From NCBI GenBank assembly GCA_018675575.1, contig JABGXW010000162.1, positions 1 to 64,000 of the forward strand: a DNA stretch of 64,000 bases, read 5' to 3'. The translations under genes were made by a program, and so were the position numbers. Positions within the stretch are counted from its first letter, which is position 1; each line of letters begins with the position of its first letter. Of the stretch, positions 1-7,176 are shown piece after piece. The notes beneath the pieces are model-generated. The model saw nothing but the letters and a program-made list of their open reading frames with translations. It was not told the origin of the DNA and ran no database searches. This stretch comes from Bacteriovoracaceae bacterium (lineage in GTDB: Bacteria > Bdellovibrionota > Bacteriovoracia > Bacteriovoracales > Bacteriovoracaceae).

Positions 1-293
1 TTATAGGCGCCTTCTTTTACCACTTTAACGGCATCAGAAACATTTGAATAAGCAGTTAGAATAAGAACAATAATTGCAGGGTCGTATTTTTTTATTTCTG
101 TTAAGGCTTGAATCCCATCCATCTCTGGCATGTTCACATCCATAACAACAAGATCATAATCATTTTTTACAACTTGATTAAGAGCTTCTTTTCCATTGTC
201 TGCGACATCAACAAAGAAATGATGAAACTCTAAGGCTTGACGAACAGAATCTTGTAAAACTTTATCATCATCAACAACTAGCACTCGGTGCAT
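1..293 (-). CDS. Response regulator, receiver domain (partial, C-terminal part outside window)
   Basis: The 97 visible residues are a CheY-like receiver domain. An acidic cluster DDD is at residues 8-10, the predicted phospho-acceptor is Asp52 in VVMDVNMPEMDG, the conserved Thr is in LTAYSN, and the Lys is in VVKEGAY. The reading frame runs off the left edge without a stop, so an output domain probably follows. The spacing and the AYSNVSDAVKVVKEGAY tail look like NtrC-type regulators, but the output domain is not visible. It starts 16 bases after the stop of the CHASE2 histidine kinase and is surely its cognate partner in one operon. Start ATG at 293 is preceded by GTTAGGAGG, a strong ribosome binding site. 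Confidence 0.9.
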   Translation of the reverse strand, partial: MHRVLVVDDDKVLQDSVRQALEFHHFFVDVADNGKEALNQVVKNDYDLVVMDVNMPEMDGIQALTEIKKYDPAIIVLILTAYSNVSDAVKVVKEGAY

Positions 294-309
294 ATGGCCC
301 TCCTAACGT

Positions 310-2193
310 TTATTCATTTTTCAACATAATATTGAATACTGTCCCTTCACCAATACTAGATTCGGCAGAGATTCTTCCACCGTGTAATTCTACAAAGTAT
401 TTTACCAGATAAAGGCCGAGTCCTGTGCCTTTAATTGAATGACTAGCATCATTCTTAACCCGATAGAACTTATCAAATATATGTTCAATATCATTTTCAT
501 TGATACCGATACCATTATCTTGGATTTTTACATAAATCCACTTCTCATCGTCCCACGATTTGATAGTAATCGTCGAATTTTCACCTGAATACTTAATAGC
601 ATTTTCAATCAGATTAGAAATGACCCTTATTATCAAACTGACATCTATCTGAACAGGGTAAAGTGGAGATAGGTCAAGTTCAAAATGAATTTTTTTATCC
701 GCTGCTTCAAAAACGAGTCCATTAACAATATTTTGAATAATCGGATTGATATCCTTTGGAGCTTTCTTCAGATCGAGATTTCTAGACTCAATTTTGGTTA
801 GATCAAGGATGGAGGTAATAAATTTGTTTAAATCTTTTGTTGATTCGATGATTGTTGATAGATCTTTATTAAGATCATCGTTCCCGGAAAATTTCTGCTT
901 CATAACATCAGCTAGTCCTGCAATTTTAGCAACGGGCGTTTTTAGATCATGGCTCATCAGCGAAATAAAATTTTGTTTTAAATTCTCTACTTTCTTAATT
1001 AATTTTGTTTCTTCTTGAATAGCATATCGTCTTTGATATTCTCCGATTGCACGAAAGGGAACCCAGATATAGTACACAACAAATATAGTAAGTATGATAT
1101 GAGTAATGTAAAGCCAAAGGCCAAGGGTAATAAAAAGAATATATGAAAAAACAATGGCCCCTAAAATAAGGCCTATCGTAATCATTAATCCAATTGTTGG
1201 TTTTACCCTCGATATCACAACAGACAATAAAATAGAGATAAGAATACATATACTATATGAAACTTCTGATGGAACTTGATAGACTGTTTTATTTTGTATT
1301 AATGCTTGTATTATTTGCGCATGAAGCGAAAGCTTAGGCGAATCAAATTTTTCTCGATTATATGGCGTTAATACATAATCTGAAGCATTTGATATATAGT
1401 TTGATCCAATTATAACTATCTTGTCGGTAAAAAAACCTTTGGGAAAGTTTCCAACCTGGGACCTATGAAAAGGTATTCTTTTAATGAGGCCTTTTTTTTC
1501 TAAAGGAGTGGTGTAATATCTAAAAAGAGAAAAGGTTGCATCAGCTTCACGCATATAGTATGCGCCTTGTATATCATTAATATTTAATGGTTTTTTTCCA
1601 TTACTTTCTCTGAACTTATTTGCTGCCCATAAGTGTAACGTGTCCTCGCCACTAAAATTAAGTATCGCCCGCCGTGAAATATCGTCTTTAGAAAAGGTTG
1701 CATTGTCTACGTTTATCAAGGCTAAAGAATAACCAAGTTCTTTAAGCTCTTGTGGTGGGAGCTGCTCTCCCCATGCGTCGACATCAGTACCAAAGCGAAA
1801 AGCACCACCTTGTTTTTTAAACTTTTTAATTGTGTCTTTAAACTTTGCCTGCTGCTCTCTCTCAAAGTCTGTTTCTGGTTCAAGAAAGTTAACAAGATAG
1901 ACAATAGTATTTGGTTTATCTTGTATGACTTTATCAATCAGTCTTGTATGTCCGGCATAGGTATAGGGATAAGTCTCACCGAGAAACTCGTCAGATTCTT
2001 CGTCAAGTCCTACCAATACAATATTATCTTTATATCCTGTTCCTATGTCATAACGAACTCTTAGGTCGTAAAAAACAGCTTCTAATGAAGAAAATGAATA
2101 TTGGCATAGAATAACAACAAAAATAATTGTAAAAAACAAAGGATAGTACTTTGAATAATCGTGTCCTTTATTTTTCTCAGGGTCGTCAGGCAT
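310..2193 (-). CDS. CHASE2-domain sensor histidine kinase
   Basis: 627-residue membrane sensor kinase. One N-terminal transmembrane helix (about 18-36) is followed by an extracytoplasmic CHASE2 domain (about 40-300), whose end shows the typical LHAQIIQALIQNKTVYQVP stretch. A cluster of about three helices follows (about 310-380), then a short coiled linker and a HisKA/HATPase_c core. The H-box is SLMSHDLKTPVAKIAG with phospho-accepting His415; the N-box is NLIENAIKYS (about 527-536), G1 is DNGIGI (559-564), the F-box is FDKFYR and G2 is GTGLGL (589-594). All catalytic motifs are intact. Its ATG directly follows the TAA of the upstream HtpX-like gene and the response regulator follows at 293, so the three are one operon. 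CHASE2 ligands are not known in general. Confidence 0.95.
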   Translation of the reverse strand: MPDDPEKNKGHDYSKYYPLFFTIIFVVILCQYSFSSLEAVFYDLRVRYDIGTGYKDNIVLVGLDEESDEFLGETYPYTYAGHTRLIDKVIQDKPNTIVYLVNFLEPETDFEREQQAKFKDTIKKFKKQGGAFRFGTDVDAWGEQLPPQELKELGYSLALINVDNATFSKDDISRRAILNFSGEDTLHLWAANKFRESNGKKPLNINDIQGAYYMREADATFSLFRYYTTPLEKKGLIKRIPFHRSQVGNFPKGFFTDKIVIIGSNYISNASDYVLTPYNREKFDSPKLSLHAQIIQALIQNKTVYQVPSEVSYSICILISILLSVVISRVKPTIGLMITIGLILGAIVFSYILFITLGLWLYITHIILTIFVVYYIWVPFRAIGEYQRRYAIQEETKLIKKVENLKQNFISLMSHDLKTPVAKIAGLADVMKQKFSGNDDLNKDLSTIIESTKDLNKFITSILDLTKIESRNLDLKKAPKDINPIIQNIVNGLVFEAADKKIHFELDLSPLYPVQIDVSLIIRVISNLIENAIKYSGENSTITIKSWDDEKWIYVKIQDNGIGINENDIEHIFDKFYRVKNDASHSIKGTGLGLYLVKYFVELHGGRISAESSIGEGTVFNIMLKNE

Positions 2194-3039
2194 TTATTTT
2201 TTAAACCTCTTAGAATAAACGTTTTTATATCTTGCTGCGAAAGGATTTGATAAATACTTCATTTCTCTAATAATTTCTAAATTTACATCAGGTAGAATCG
2301 CTAATTGATTTAGGATAAAAACAGAACCAGTCAAATGATTTTCCTGCCTCATTGTTTCTAGTTTAAAAAATGCAGAAGACAGTAGATGGCCGGAATGAGT
2401 CTGTTCACAAAACTTCTGATCAATTGATCCATTATCATTTATAAATTTCATTATGTATCGATTAATGGCCAAAGCAGGTATGTAAAAGAAGATCACTATA
2501 TCTGATAGTATCTTGAATAATACGCCCGCCTTAAAGAAACGAATACCCACCAAGATCTGCAATAAAAAAATTGGTAAAAAAAATATAGAAAAGCAGAGTG
2601 TGCAGACTGTTGCATTTCTTGATCCCTGAGAGTTTATTTTATGAATTCCAAATGTAACCAAGGTTTTAACTTCTTTTTTATCTAGTTTATCAAACAATGA
2701 CCTTCCAATAATAATTGAATGATCAAAGAGAGAACTCAGATAATAAATACTGTTTGGGTGTTTATGTGTAATGTAAAGCTCGACTGTAGGCAATCCAAGC
2801 AAACAGGTTTGATTAGAAATAATTTGTCGGAGCGATGCTTTTCCTTTGAGCAAAAAAGCATTCGCTAAAGTTAATATAATTTTATCGCCCCAACAGATAA
2901 AGAAACTGAAAAGTAACAAACTAAAAAGAAATCCAACAACTTCACCAATACCTGGAATTAAAACAAAACCTATAAATGACATAGGCATTAAGAGAGTAAA
3001 CATATAAACGATCAAAACTATTATAGTGCGAATAAACAC
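2194..3039 (-). CDS. HtpX/M48-like membrane protein with degenerate zinc motif
   Basis: 281 residues with two N-terminal membrane helices (about 3-50) and two more near 140-165 and 172-195, the layout of HtpX-type M48 peptidases. The stretch IIIGRSLFDKLDKKEVKTLV lines up with the part of M48 proteins just before the zinc motif, but where HExxH is expected there is T129-F-G-I-H133, so the first His and the catalytic Glu are missing. I therefore expect a non-catalytic relative (inference; assignment from pattern only). It is the first gene of the operon with the CHASE2 kinase and response regulator, so it may sense or modulate membrane state for that pathway. The start is GTG at 3039, oddly with GAGGA immediately against it; a slightly later start is possible. 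Confidence 0.6.
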   Translation of the reverse strand: MFIRTIIVLIVYMFTLLMPMSFIGFVLIPGIGEVVGFLFSLLLFSFFICWGDKIILTLANAFLLKGKASLRQIISNQTCLLGLPTVELYITHKHPNSIYYLSSLFDHSIIIGRSLFDKLDKKEVKTLVTFGIHKINSQGSRNATVCTLCFSIFFLPIFLLQILVGIRFFKAGVLFKILSDIVIFFYIPALAINRYIMKFINDNGSIDQKFCEQTHSGHLLSSAFFKLETMRQENHLTGSVFILNQLAILPDVNLEIIREMKYLSNPFAARYKNVYSKRFKK

Positions 3040-3081
3040 TCCTCATTTAGGCGCGGGGCGGCACTGTTATTTTTACACCAA

Positions 3082-3114
3082 GTGATTCAAATTATAGACA
3101 AAAATTTGAATCAC
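3082..3114. repeat. 12-bp perfect inverted repeat in divergent intergenic region
   Basis: GTGATTCAAATT (3082-3093) and AATTTGAATCAC (3103-3114) are perfect reverse complements around a 9-base spacer. It lies between the start of the minus-strand signalling operon (3039) and the plus-strand endonuclease gene (3296). No T tract follows on either strand, so it is more likely an operator or leader structure than a terminator. Confidence 0.8.
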
Positions 3115-3163
3115 GGCTATAACCAACTGCAGCTACAAATTAAGGACGAAAATTAAGAAACAA

Positions 3164-3234
3164 GGGAATTCACCACATAATCCCCTGAAACTACAGACCT
3201 TTATGCAGGTCGCCTGTAGTGTAAGACAGTCTTA
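3164..3234. repeat. Cluster of three consecutive stem-loops
   Basis: Three inverted repeats follow each other. The first pairs GGG-ATT (3164-3170, one bulged A) with AATCCC (3179-3184). The second pairs ACTACAG+ACCT (3190-3200) with AGGT+CTGTAGT (3207-3220), a 3-base CGC bulge and a TTATGC loop. The third is TAAGAC-A-GTCTTA (3222-3234). They do not encode a visible ORF. They could be operators or a small structured RNA. Confidence 0.6.
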
Positions 3235-3244
3235 TGATATGTAG

Positions 3245-3272
3245 TTGCATGCAAATTAGCGATAAATAATAT
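3245..3272 (+). promoter_or_regulatory. Candidate promoter for the endonuclease gene, -35 inside a palindrome
   Basis: TTGCAT (3245-3250), 16-base spacer, TAATAT (3267-3272). The -35 element is half of the perfect 10-bp palindrome TTGCATGCAA (3245-3254), which would place an operator on the promoter. The ribosome binding site GAGGAG lies just downstream. Confidence 0.4.
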
Positions 3273-3295
3273 GAATATGATGAGGAGCGGGGAAT

Positions 3296-4132
3296 ATGGA
3301 TTTTGAAAGACTACTATTCGGCACTGCCGGAGTACCTAACAGTACACCAAAAAAGAACAACCCAATTGAAGGTGTACGACAAATACATTCATTGGACCTA
3401 GACTGTATGCAATTAGAATTTGCTCACGGTGTAAGAATGAAAGACGAAGTTTCATCTGGTCTTCGTAAAGTTTCTTATGAACTAGGTGTCCCACTAACAT
3501 CACACGGTCCATATTACATAAACTTAAATGCTAGAGAACAAGATAAAATCGACTCATCCGTAGAAAGAATTATTCAAACTGCAAAAATCTCTGATCTTTG
3601 TGGAGCTGAATCTATGACTTTCCACGCTGCTTTTTATATGAAAGATTCACCATTTGATGTTTTCGATTTGGTTGAAAAAAGTATGGCCGTTATTGAAGAA
3701 AGACTTAATCGTCTTGATATAGATATTGAACTAAGACCAGAACTTACAGGCAAGACAAGTCAATTTGGATCATTAGAAGAATTGATCAGCTTAACTAAAA
3801 CAGTAAACTCATGCAGACCTTGTATGGATTTTTCACATCTATTTGCACGGACTGGAAAGTTTAATACAAATGAAGAGTACGAAGATGTACTGAATGTTTT
3901 AAAGAATGAATTAGGGGCCAAAGCTCTTCAAAATATGCATATACATATTTCAGGAATTAGCTCAAACTCAAAGGGAGACTTAAAACATCTTAATCTTGAG
4001 CAGTCTGACTTCAATTGGAAAGGACTACTTAACACATTAAAGAAATTTGATTGTCGCGGATATGTCATTTGTAACAGTCCAAATCTAGAAGACGATGCAA
4101 AAATGATGAAAGATTACTACTTAAGTCTATAA
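3296..4132 (+). CDS. Endonuclease IV-like AP endonuclease family 2 protein
   Basis: 278-residue TIM-barrel protein of the endonuclease IV/xylose isomerase-like superfamily, which cleaves DNA 5' of abasic sites using a three-metal centre. Metal-ligand positions can be followed: His70 (SHGPYYINL), His110 (TFHAAFY), Glu149 (ELRPELTGK), Asp178 and His181 (CMDFSHLFAR), His217 (HIHISG) and probably His231. The last ligand, normally Glu in a VICESPN-like motif, is Asn260 here (VICNSPN). It is closer to the short archaeal-type branch than to E. coli Nfo. GAGGAG upstream supports the ATG, and a strong terminator follows, so it is a single-gene unit. Loss of one metal ligand leaves activity uncertain. 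Confidence 0.8.
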   Translation: MDFERLLFGTAGVPNSTPKKNNPIEGVRQIHSLDLDCMQLEFAHGVRMKDEVSSGLRKVSYELGVPLTSHGPYYINLNAREQDKIDSSVERIIQTAKISDLCGAESMTFHAAFYMKDSPFDVFDLVEKSMAVIEERLNRLDIDIELRPELTGKTSQFGSLEELISLTKTVNSCRPCMDFSHLFARTGKFNTNEEYEDVLNVLKNELGAKALQNMHIHISGISSNSKGDLKHLNLEQSDFNWKGLLNTLKKFDCRGYVICNSPNLEDDAKMMKDYYLSL

Positions 4133-4159
4133 TTTACTATTTAAAGAAATAAGACTCAG

Positions 4160-4185
4160 CGCCACTTTTATAAGTGGCGTTTTTT
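4160..4185 (+). terminator. Rho-independent terminator after the endonuclease gene
   Basis: CGCCACTT (4160-4167), loop TTAT, AAGTGGCG (4172-4179), then six T. It ends the plus-strand endonuclease transcript and its T run overlaps the stop codon of the convergent gene at 4184. Confidence 0.92.
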
Positions 4186-4711
4186 ATGCTGCTAAAGAAT
4201 CGTGATTTATTTGACATTCATGTCGATAAACATCTAAACATTCTTGCATCTCATTTTCTGAATCGAACCCCAGAAAATGCACTTCTCCATAAAAGTGAGC
4301 AAGTAATATTTTACGGCCCTTAAAAAATTGAGAATTCATTACTTCATAGAGAATAGGATTTGCTACTTCAGAAACTTCTGTTAAAAACAATATCTCTGAG
4401 TCTAATGCTTCTCGTGCGTCTGCAAATACTGACCAATTCGACGGAAAATCAATTATCATATCGCTAGATGTAAGTCTAAAGCAACGGCTTTTTTCGCGAT
4501 ATTCAAATTCATAAAGAGAACAATCTCTTTTTTTAATATATTGATTAAAATTCATTATATTTTCATCAACTTTTTCCATCGATTCATGCTTATTATAGTA
4601 GTTTAATAGTTCTGCAGCAGATATTGCTTCATTATCAACTTCAATTGATTGATACGTTTCTTCCATCAATAAATTAATCAAACAATCATCATTTTCTTTT
4701 CTTGACTTCAT
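4184..4711 (-). CDS. Hypothetical cytoplasmic protein
   Basis: 175 residues, acidic, with no signal peptide, membrane helix or lipobox. I do not recognise a family. The N-terminal third is polar and probably helical (MEETYQSIEVDNEAISAAEL); the C-terminal half looks like an alternating alpha/beta domain with aromatic strands such as KILLAHFYGEVHFLGF. It is the last gene of the minus-strand run 5940-4184, 60 bases after the lipoprotein gene. I see no good Shine-Dalgarno before the ATG at 4711, so the start is not certain. Confidence 0.65.
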   Translation of the reverse strand: MKSRKENDDCLINLLMEETYQSIEVDNEAISAAELLNYYNKHESMEKVDENIMNFNQYIKKRDCSLYEFEYREKSRCFRLTSSDMIIDFPSNWSVFADAREALDSEILFLTEVSEVANPILYEVMNSQFFKGRKILLAHFYGEVHFLGFDSENEMQECLDVYRHECQINHDSLAA

Positions 4712-4771
4712 ACGTGACTTATCGGTTAGATTAGGCTCAGCATAAAGCTTTCATTAAATATTTAGTTGGAA

Positions 4772-5224
4772 CTACTTTTGGTTCCCAGTATTTATGGGTC
4801 TTTTTGAATCTATATAGGTTTTTACATTAGAAACATCTGATATTTTCCACATTTCATCTTCTTTTTGAACTTCTGCAATTTTTTTAATCACTGTCTCATA
4901 AGCCCGACCTTTTTCGTCAGACTGGTCATAGGCAAGAGTATATGTAATAAAACAAGTTTCATCAGAACATCTTGATAAGTTAACTTTATACTTACGAAGT
5001 TTAAGATCATCGTTGTACACAAACTGAGTGAGCGTTTCTTCATCCATTTCACGAATCTTTTGGAATAAAGCTCCTGTCGTCCTTTCTAGAAGCATCTCTC
5101 GTGATTGGTTTTTATTAAAGCGATATTTTATAAAGTCAGAAAGAACATCTTCTGCTGATTCTTTTTTTGTGCATGATGAAAGTAGTAACAATAGAACTAG
5201 TATATATCTCATTAATAGGCTCAT
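4772..5224 (-). CDS. Small predicted lipoprotein
   Basis: 150 residues. A hydrophobic leader (MRYILVLLLLLSSC) ends in the lipobox LSSC with Cys18, so the mature protein should be lipid-anchored in the envelope. The rest (about 130 residues) is charged, with two Cys (about 84 and 89) that could form a disulphide, and has the look of a small alpha+beta NTF2/DUF4878-like fold, which I cannot confirm. Its ATG overlaps the stop of the upstream PilZ-like membrane gene by four bases, so the two are translationally coupled. Function unknown. Confidence 0.75.
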   Translation of the reverse strand: MSLLMRYILVLLLLLSSCTKKESAEDVLSDFIKYRFNKNQSREMLLERTTGALFQKIREMDEETLTQFVYNDDLKLRKYKVNLSRCSDETCFITYTLAYDQSDEKGRAYETVIKKIAEVQKEDEMWKISDVSNVKTYIDSKRPINTGNQK

Positions 5225-5940
5225 TGATTACGTGGAACGTATCCTCTTTGATTAATAATATCATAATATTCATTCCAGCCTAAAGCGAAGCGCTCTTTTT
5301 GCCCTTTAATCTGCTTAATAGAGATCCCATACCCTTCACCGTACTTTGTCATAATTCGACCATCTGATAAAAATTCTTTTGTGCCAAATTCAAATTTTAA
5401 TTTAATTTTTCCTCGGATCATTTGAAATTCTGTAGGAACAAAAAAGCAACCCTGCGTTCCCCAGTTTGATAAATATCCTTTAATTTCTGCTCCACTACTG
5501 TCTACAACGATTCCCTCTAAATCATATTCCGAAAATTTGTTGATTCCATTTTTATGAAAACCGGGAACATAAATAGCTTCTTCCAATTCTGTTTTAAGCA
5601 TTATAAAAGATACAAAGGACAATCCAATATAAATAAAATTCAAGCTAAGTATAACTTTGTTAAATGTCATAAAAAAGACTTCTATGCTGTAATAAAAAGT
5701 CGCTCCACAGAATAATAGAAAAATAAAAGGGGCCAATGAGGAAACTCTAAATACAAGTAACAAAGAAAGACAAAGCAAGTAGGTCAATGAGGTATGCTGT
5801 TCAAAAGATGATTGCAACAATGTAAAATCGACAGCAGAACGTCCTGCTGCAACCGATTCTACGATGTGCAAATAGATTATTGATAATAAAATGTAAAGTC
5901 CAATATTTCTAATAACCGGACTGCGTTTATATACTCTCAA
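5221..5940 (-). CDS. Membrane protein with C-terminal PilZ-like domain
   Basis: 239 residues starting with TTG at 5940, preceded by AAGGA at good spacing. The N-terminal half has three to four membrane helices (about 12-30, 52-72, 73-90, 98-115). The C-terminal half (about 125-230) is a beta-rich cytoplasmic domain in which LSNWGTQGCFFV resembles the [D/N]xSxxG motif of PilZ c-di-GMP receptors, with Gly in place of Ser; a clear RxxxR is not obvious. Binding of c-di-GMP is therefore open. First gene of a two- or three-gene minus-strand unit with a lipoprotein and a hypothetical protein. Confidence 0.6.
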   Translation of the reverse strand: MRVYKRSPVIRNIGLYILLSIIYLHIVESVAAGRSAVDFTLLQSSFEQHTSLTYLLCLSLLLVFRVSSLAPFIFLLFCGATFYYSIEVFFMTFNKVILSLNFIYIGLSFVSFIMLKTELEEAIYVPGFHKNGINKFSEYDLEGIVVDSSGAEIKGYLSNWGTQGCFFVPTEFQMIRGKIKLKFEFGTKEFLSDGRIMTKYGEGYGISIKQIKGQKERFALGWNEYYDIINQRGYVPRNQ

Positions 5941-5970
5941 GTCCTTTCCTTACTGGTCTGCTATATTAAT

Positions 5971-5997
5971 CACAAACAGGAAAAGCCTGCATTTGTG
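5971..5997. repeat. Bulged inverted repeat overlapping the ferredoxin promoter
   Basis: CACAAACAGG (5971-5980) pairs with CCTG-TTTGTG (5986-5997, two bulged bases) across a 5-base loop. It covers the -35 of the ferredoxin promoter and sits upstream of the divergent gene at 5940, a typical operator position. Confidence 0.6.
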
Positions 5998-6023
5998 ACT
6001 TTTTCTTAAGATCATCTTATAAT
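5995..6023 (+). promoter_or_regulatory. Sigma-70-type promoter of the ferredoxin gene (leaderless)
   Basis: GTGACT (5995-6000), 17-base spacer, TATAAT (6018-6023). Seven bases separate the -10 box from ATG 6031, so transcription would begin at or next to the start codon. Confidence 0.7.
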
Positions 6024-6030
6024 GGTTATT

Positions 6031-6234
6031 ATGATTCCGAAACTTGAAATTAACAATCTTTGTATTTCTTGTGACAACTGTCGAGTACTTTGTCCAGAAA
6101 ACTCAATTTTTAAGAATGGAAGTGAATATGTCATAGAAACTTGGTCATGTACTCTATGCCAGGTCTGTATAGAAATCTGTCCCGTTGACTGTATTATGTT
6201 CATTAAAGAAGAAGCAGATTCAAAATTCATATAA
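6031..6234 (+). CDS. 2[4Fe-4S] ferredoxin
   Basis: 67 residues (70 if the ATG at 6022 were used). Two clusters are visible: CISCDNCRVLCP and CTLCQVCIEICP, each the CxxCxxCxxxCP pattern that binds one [4Fe-4S] cluster. It is a low-potential electron carrier; the partner enzyme is not next to it. I chose ATG 6031 because a TATAAT box at 6018-6023 overlaps the earlier ATG, so the earlier start could not be in that transcript. No Shine-Dalgarno is present. Its last 15 bases overlap the end of the convergent murU-like gene. Confidence 0.85.
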   Translation: MIPKLEINNLCISCDNCRVLCPENSIFKNGSEYVIETWSCTLCQVCIEICPVDCIMFIKEEADSKFI

Positions 6235-7176
6235 CTCTTTCTGAAAAATATTAGCAAACACTATTCCACTTTCTTCGCCATCGAGATCTATTGATGATTT
6301 ACTGAATGCGATCTGCATAAATTCATTTTGACTTCGATCTTCACTGCCCGAAAAATTAATGTGGTTCATATGCTTTGAGCGATAGCTATTATTTTCTGAA
6401 TTTAAATTGTCATTATTAATAATTCTTTTCTTCATAAAATCCAAGAATGGAGATCTCTTTTCTTTTCTGATATTCTCCAATACTCTAAATATTTCATTAA
6501 AATATCTAGAGCTTGTTCCAAAATCTACAAATTCCCACGAGCGATATTGTTCCACCAATACATCTTTATTTTTATAATCAGCAATCGTTCTAAAAAAAGA
6601 ACTCTTCCCACTACTTTTAGCAACTCTCGACGGTAAGCAAATAGCGACGCCAGCATAAGTCAGATCTGATTCACTGCTATCATTTGCTTCAGATATTTTT
6701 ATTAATTTTTCATTTTTTGTTATTAGCCTATTATAGGGATCTGACGCTAGACACGGCACAGGAAAGAGAATAACTGCAGCGTCTGAAGCTTCTAGTTTTG
6801 ATAAAGACTTTTCTAAGTTTTCTTTATTCAACATCAAGTAGGCGTCTGAGTTTAAAATAAGAATTGGTTTATCGCACTTTATTGATGAATAATTAAGAAT
6901 ATTATGAATTCCACCACCTGATCCAAGCAATGCCTTCTCATGTACAAATGTTATATTTACTTTGGCCTTTAATTCGGCCCTAACATCTATTAATTCTGCT
7001 TGATGATATATATTGATATAAACATTTGAAATTCCGAGGGAAGAAGCATAAACAATCTGAGTTTCTAACAAGCTGTATTCAAACAATGGCCACATGACCT
7101 TAGGAAGTTTTTTGCCAATTTCCCCCATTCGGGTTCCATATCCTGCCGCTAAAATAATACATTGGTCAATACTCAT
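6220..7176 (-). CDS. murU: MurU-like MurNAc-1-phosphate uridylyltransferase
   Basis: 318-residue nucleotidyltransferase. The start of the Rossmann-like fold is CIILAAGYGTRMGEIGKKLP, the NTP-binding loop, followed by PKVMWPL; a metal-binding ILNSDAYLM motif lies near residue 100. With the adjacent anomeric kinase AmgK it fits the MurNAc recycling route that makes UDP-MurNAc while bypassing de novo synthesis. Usual MurU proteins are about 220-240 residues; this one carries an extra C-terminal tail of roughly 80, partly Asn/Ser-rich. I start at ATG 7176 because it aligns with the family and overlaps the amgK stop by 11 bases; an upstream in-frame start (7263) would add 29 unrelated residues. A GlmU- or RmlA-like role cannot be excluded. 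Confidence 0.75.
   Translation of the reverse strand: MSIDQCIILAAGYGTRMGEIGKKLPKVMWPLFEYSLLETQIVYASSLGISNVYINIYHQAELIDVRAELKAKVNITFVHEKALLGSGGGIHNILNYSSIKCDKPILILNSDAYLMLNKENLEKSLSKLEASDAAVILFPVPCLASDPYNRLITKNEKLIKISEANDSSESDLTYAGVAICLPSRVAKSSGKSSFFRTIADYKNKDVLVEQYRSWEFVDFGTSSRYFNEIFRVLENIRKEKRSPFLDFMKKRIINNDNLNSENNSYRSKHMNHINFSGSEDRSQNEFMQIAFSKSSIDLDGEESGIVFANIFQKELYEF

Noticed and set aside
746-2064. Long reading frames on the plus strand opposite the CHASE2 kinase
   Set aside because: They have no ribosome binding sites, low-complexity Ser/Phe/Leu composition typical of antisense reading of AT-rich genes, and a clear gene lies on the other strand.
4768-4790. GGAAC/GTTCC hairpin at the end of the lipoprotein gene as terminator
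   Set aside because: Only five base pairs and no T tract; it overlaps the last codons and is not convincing.
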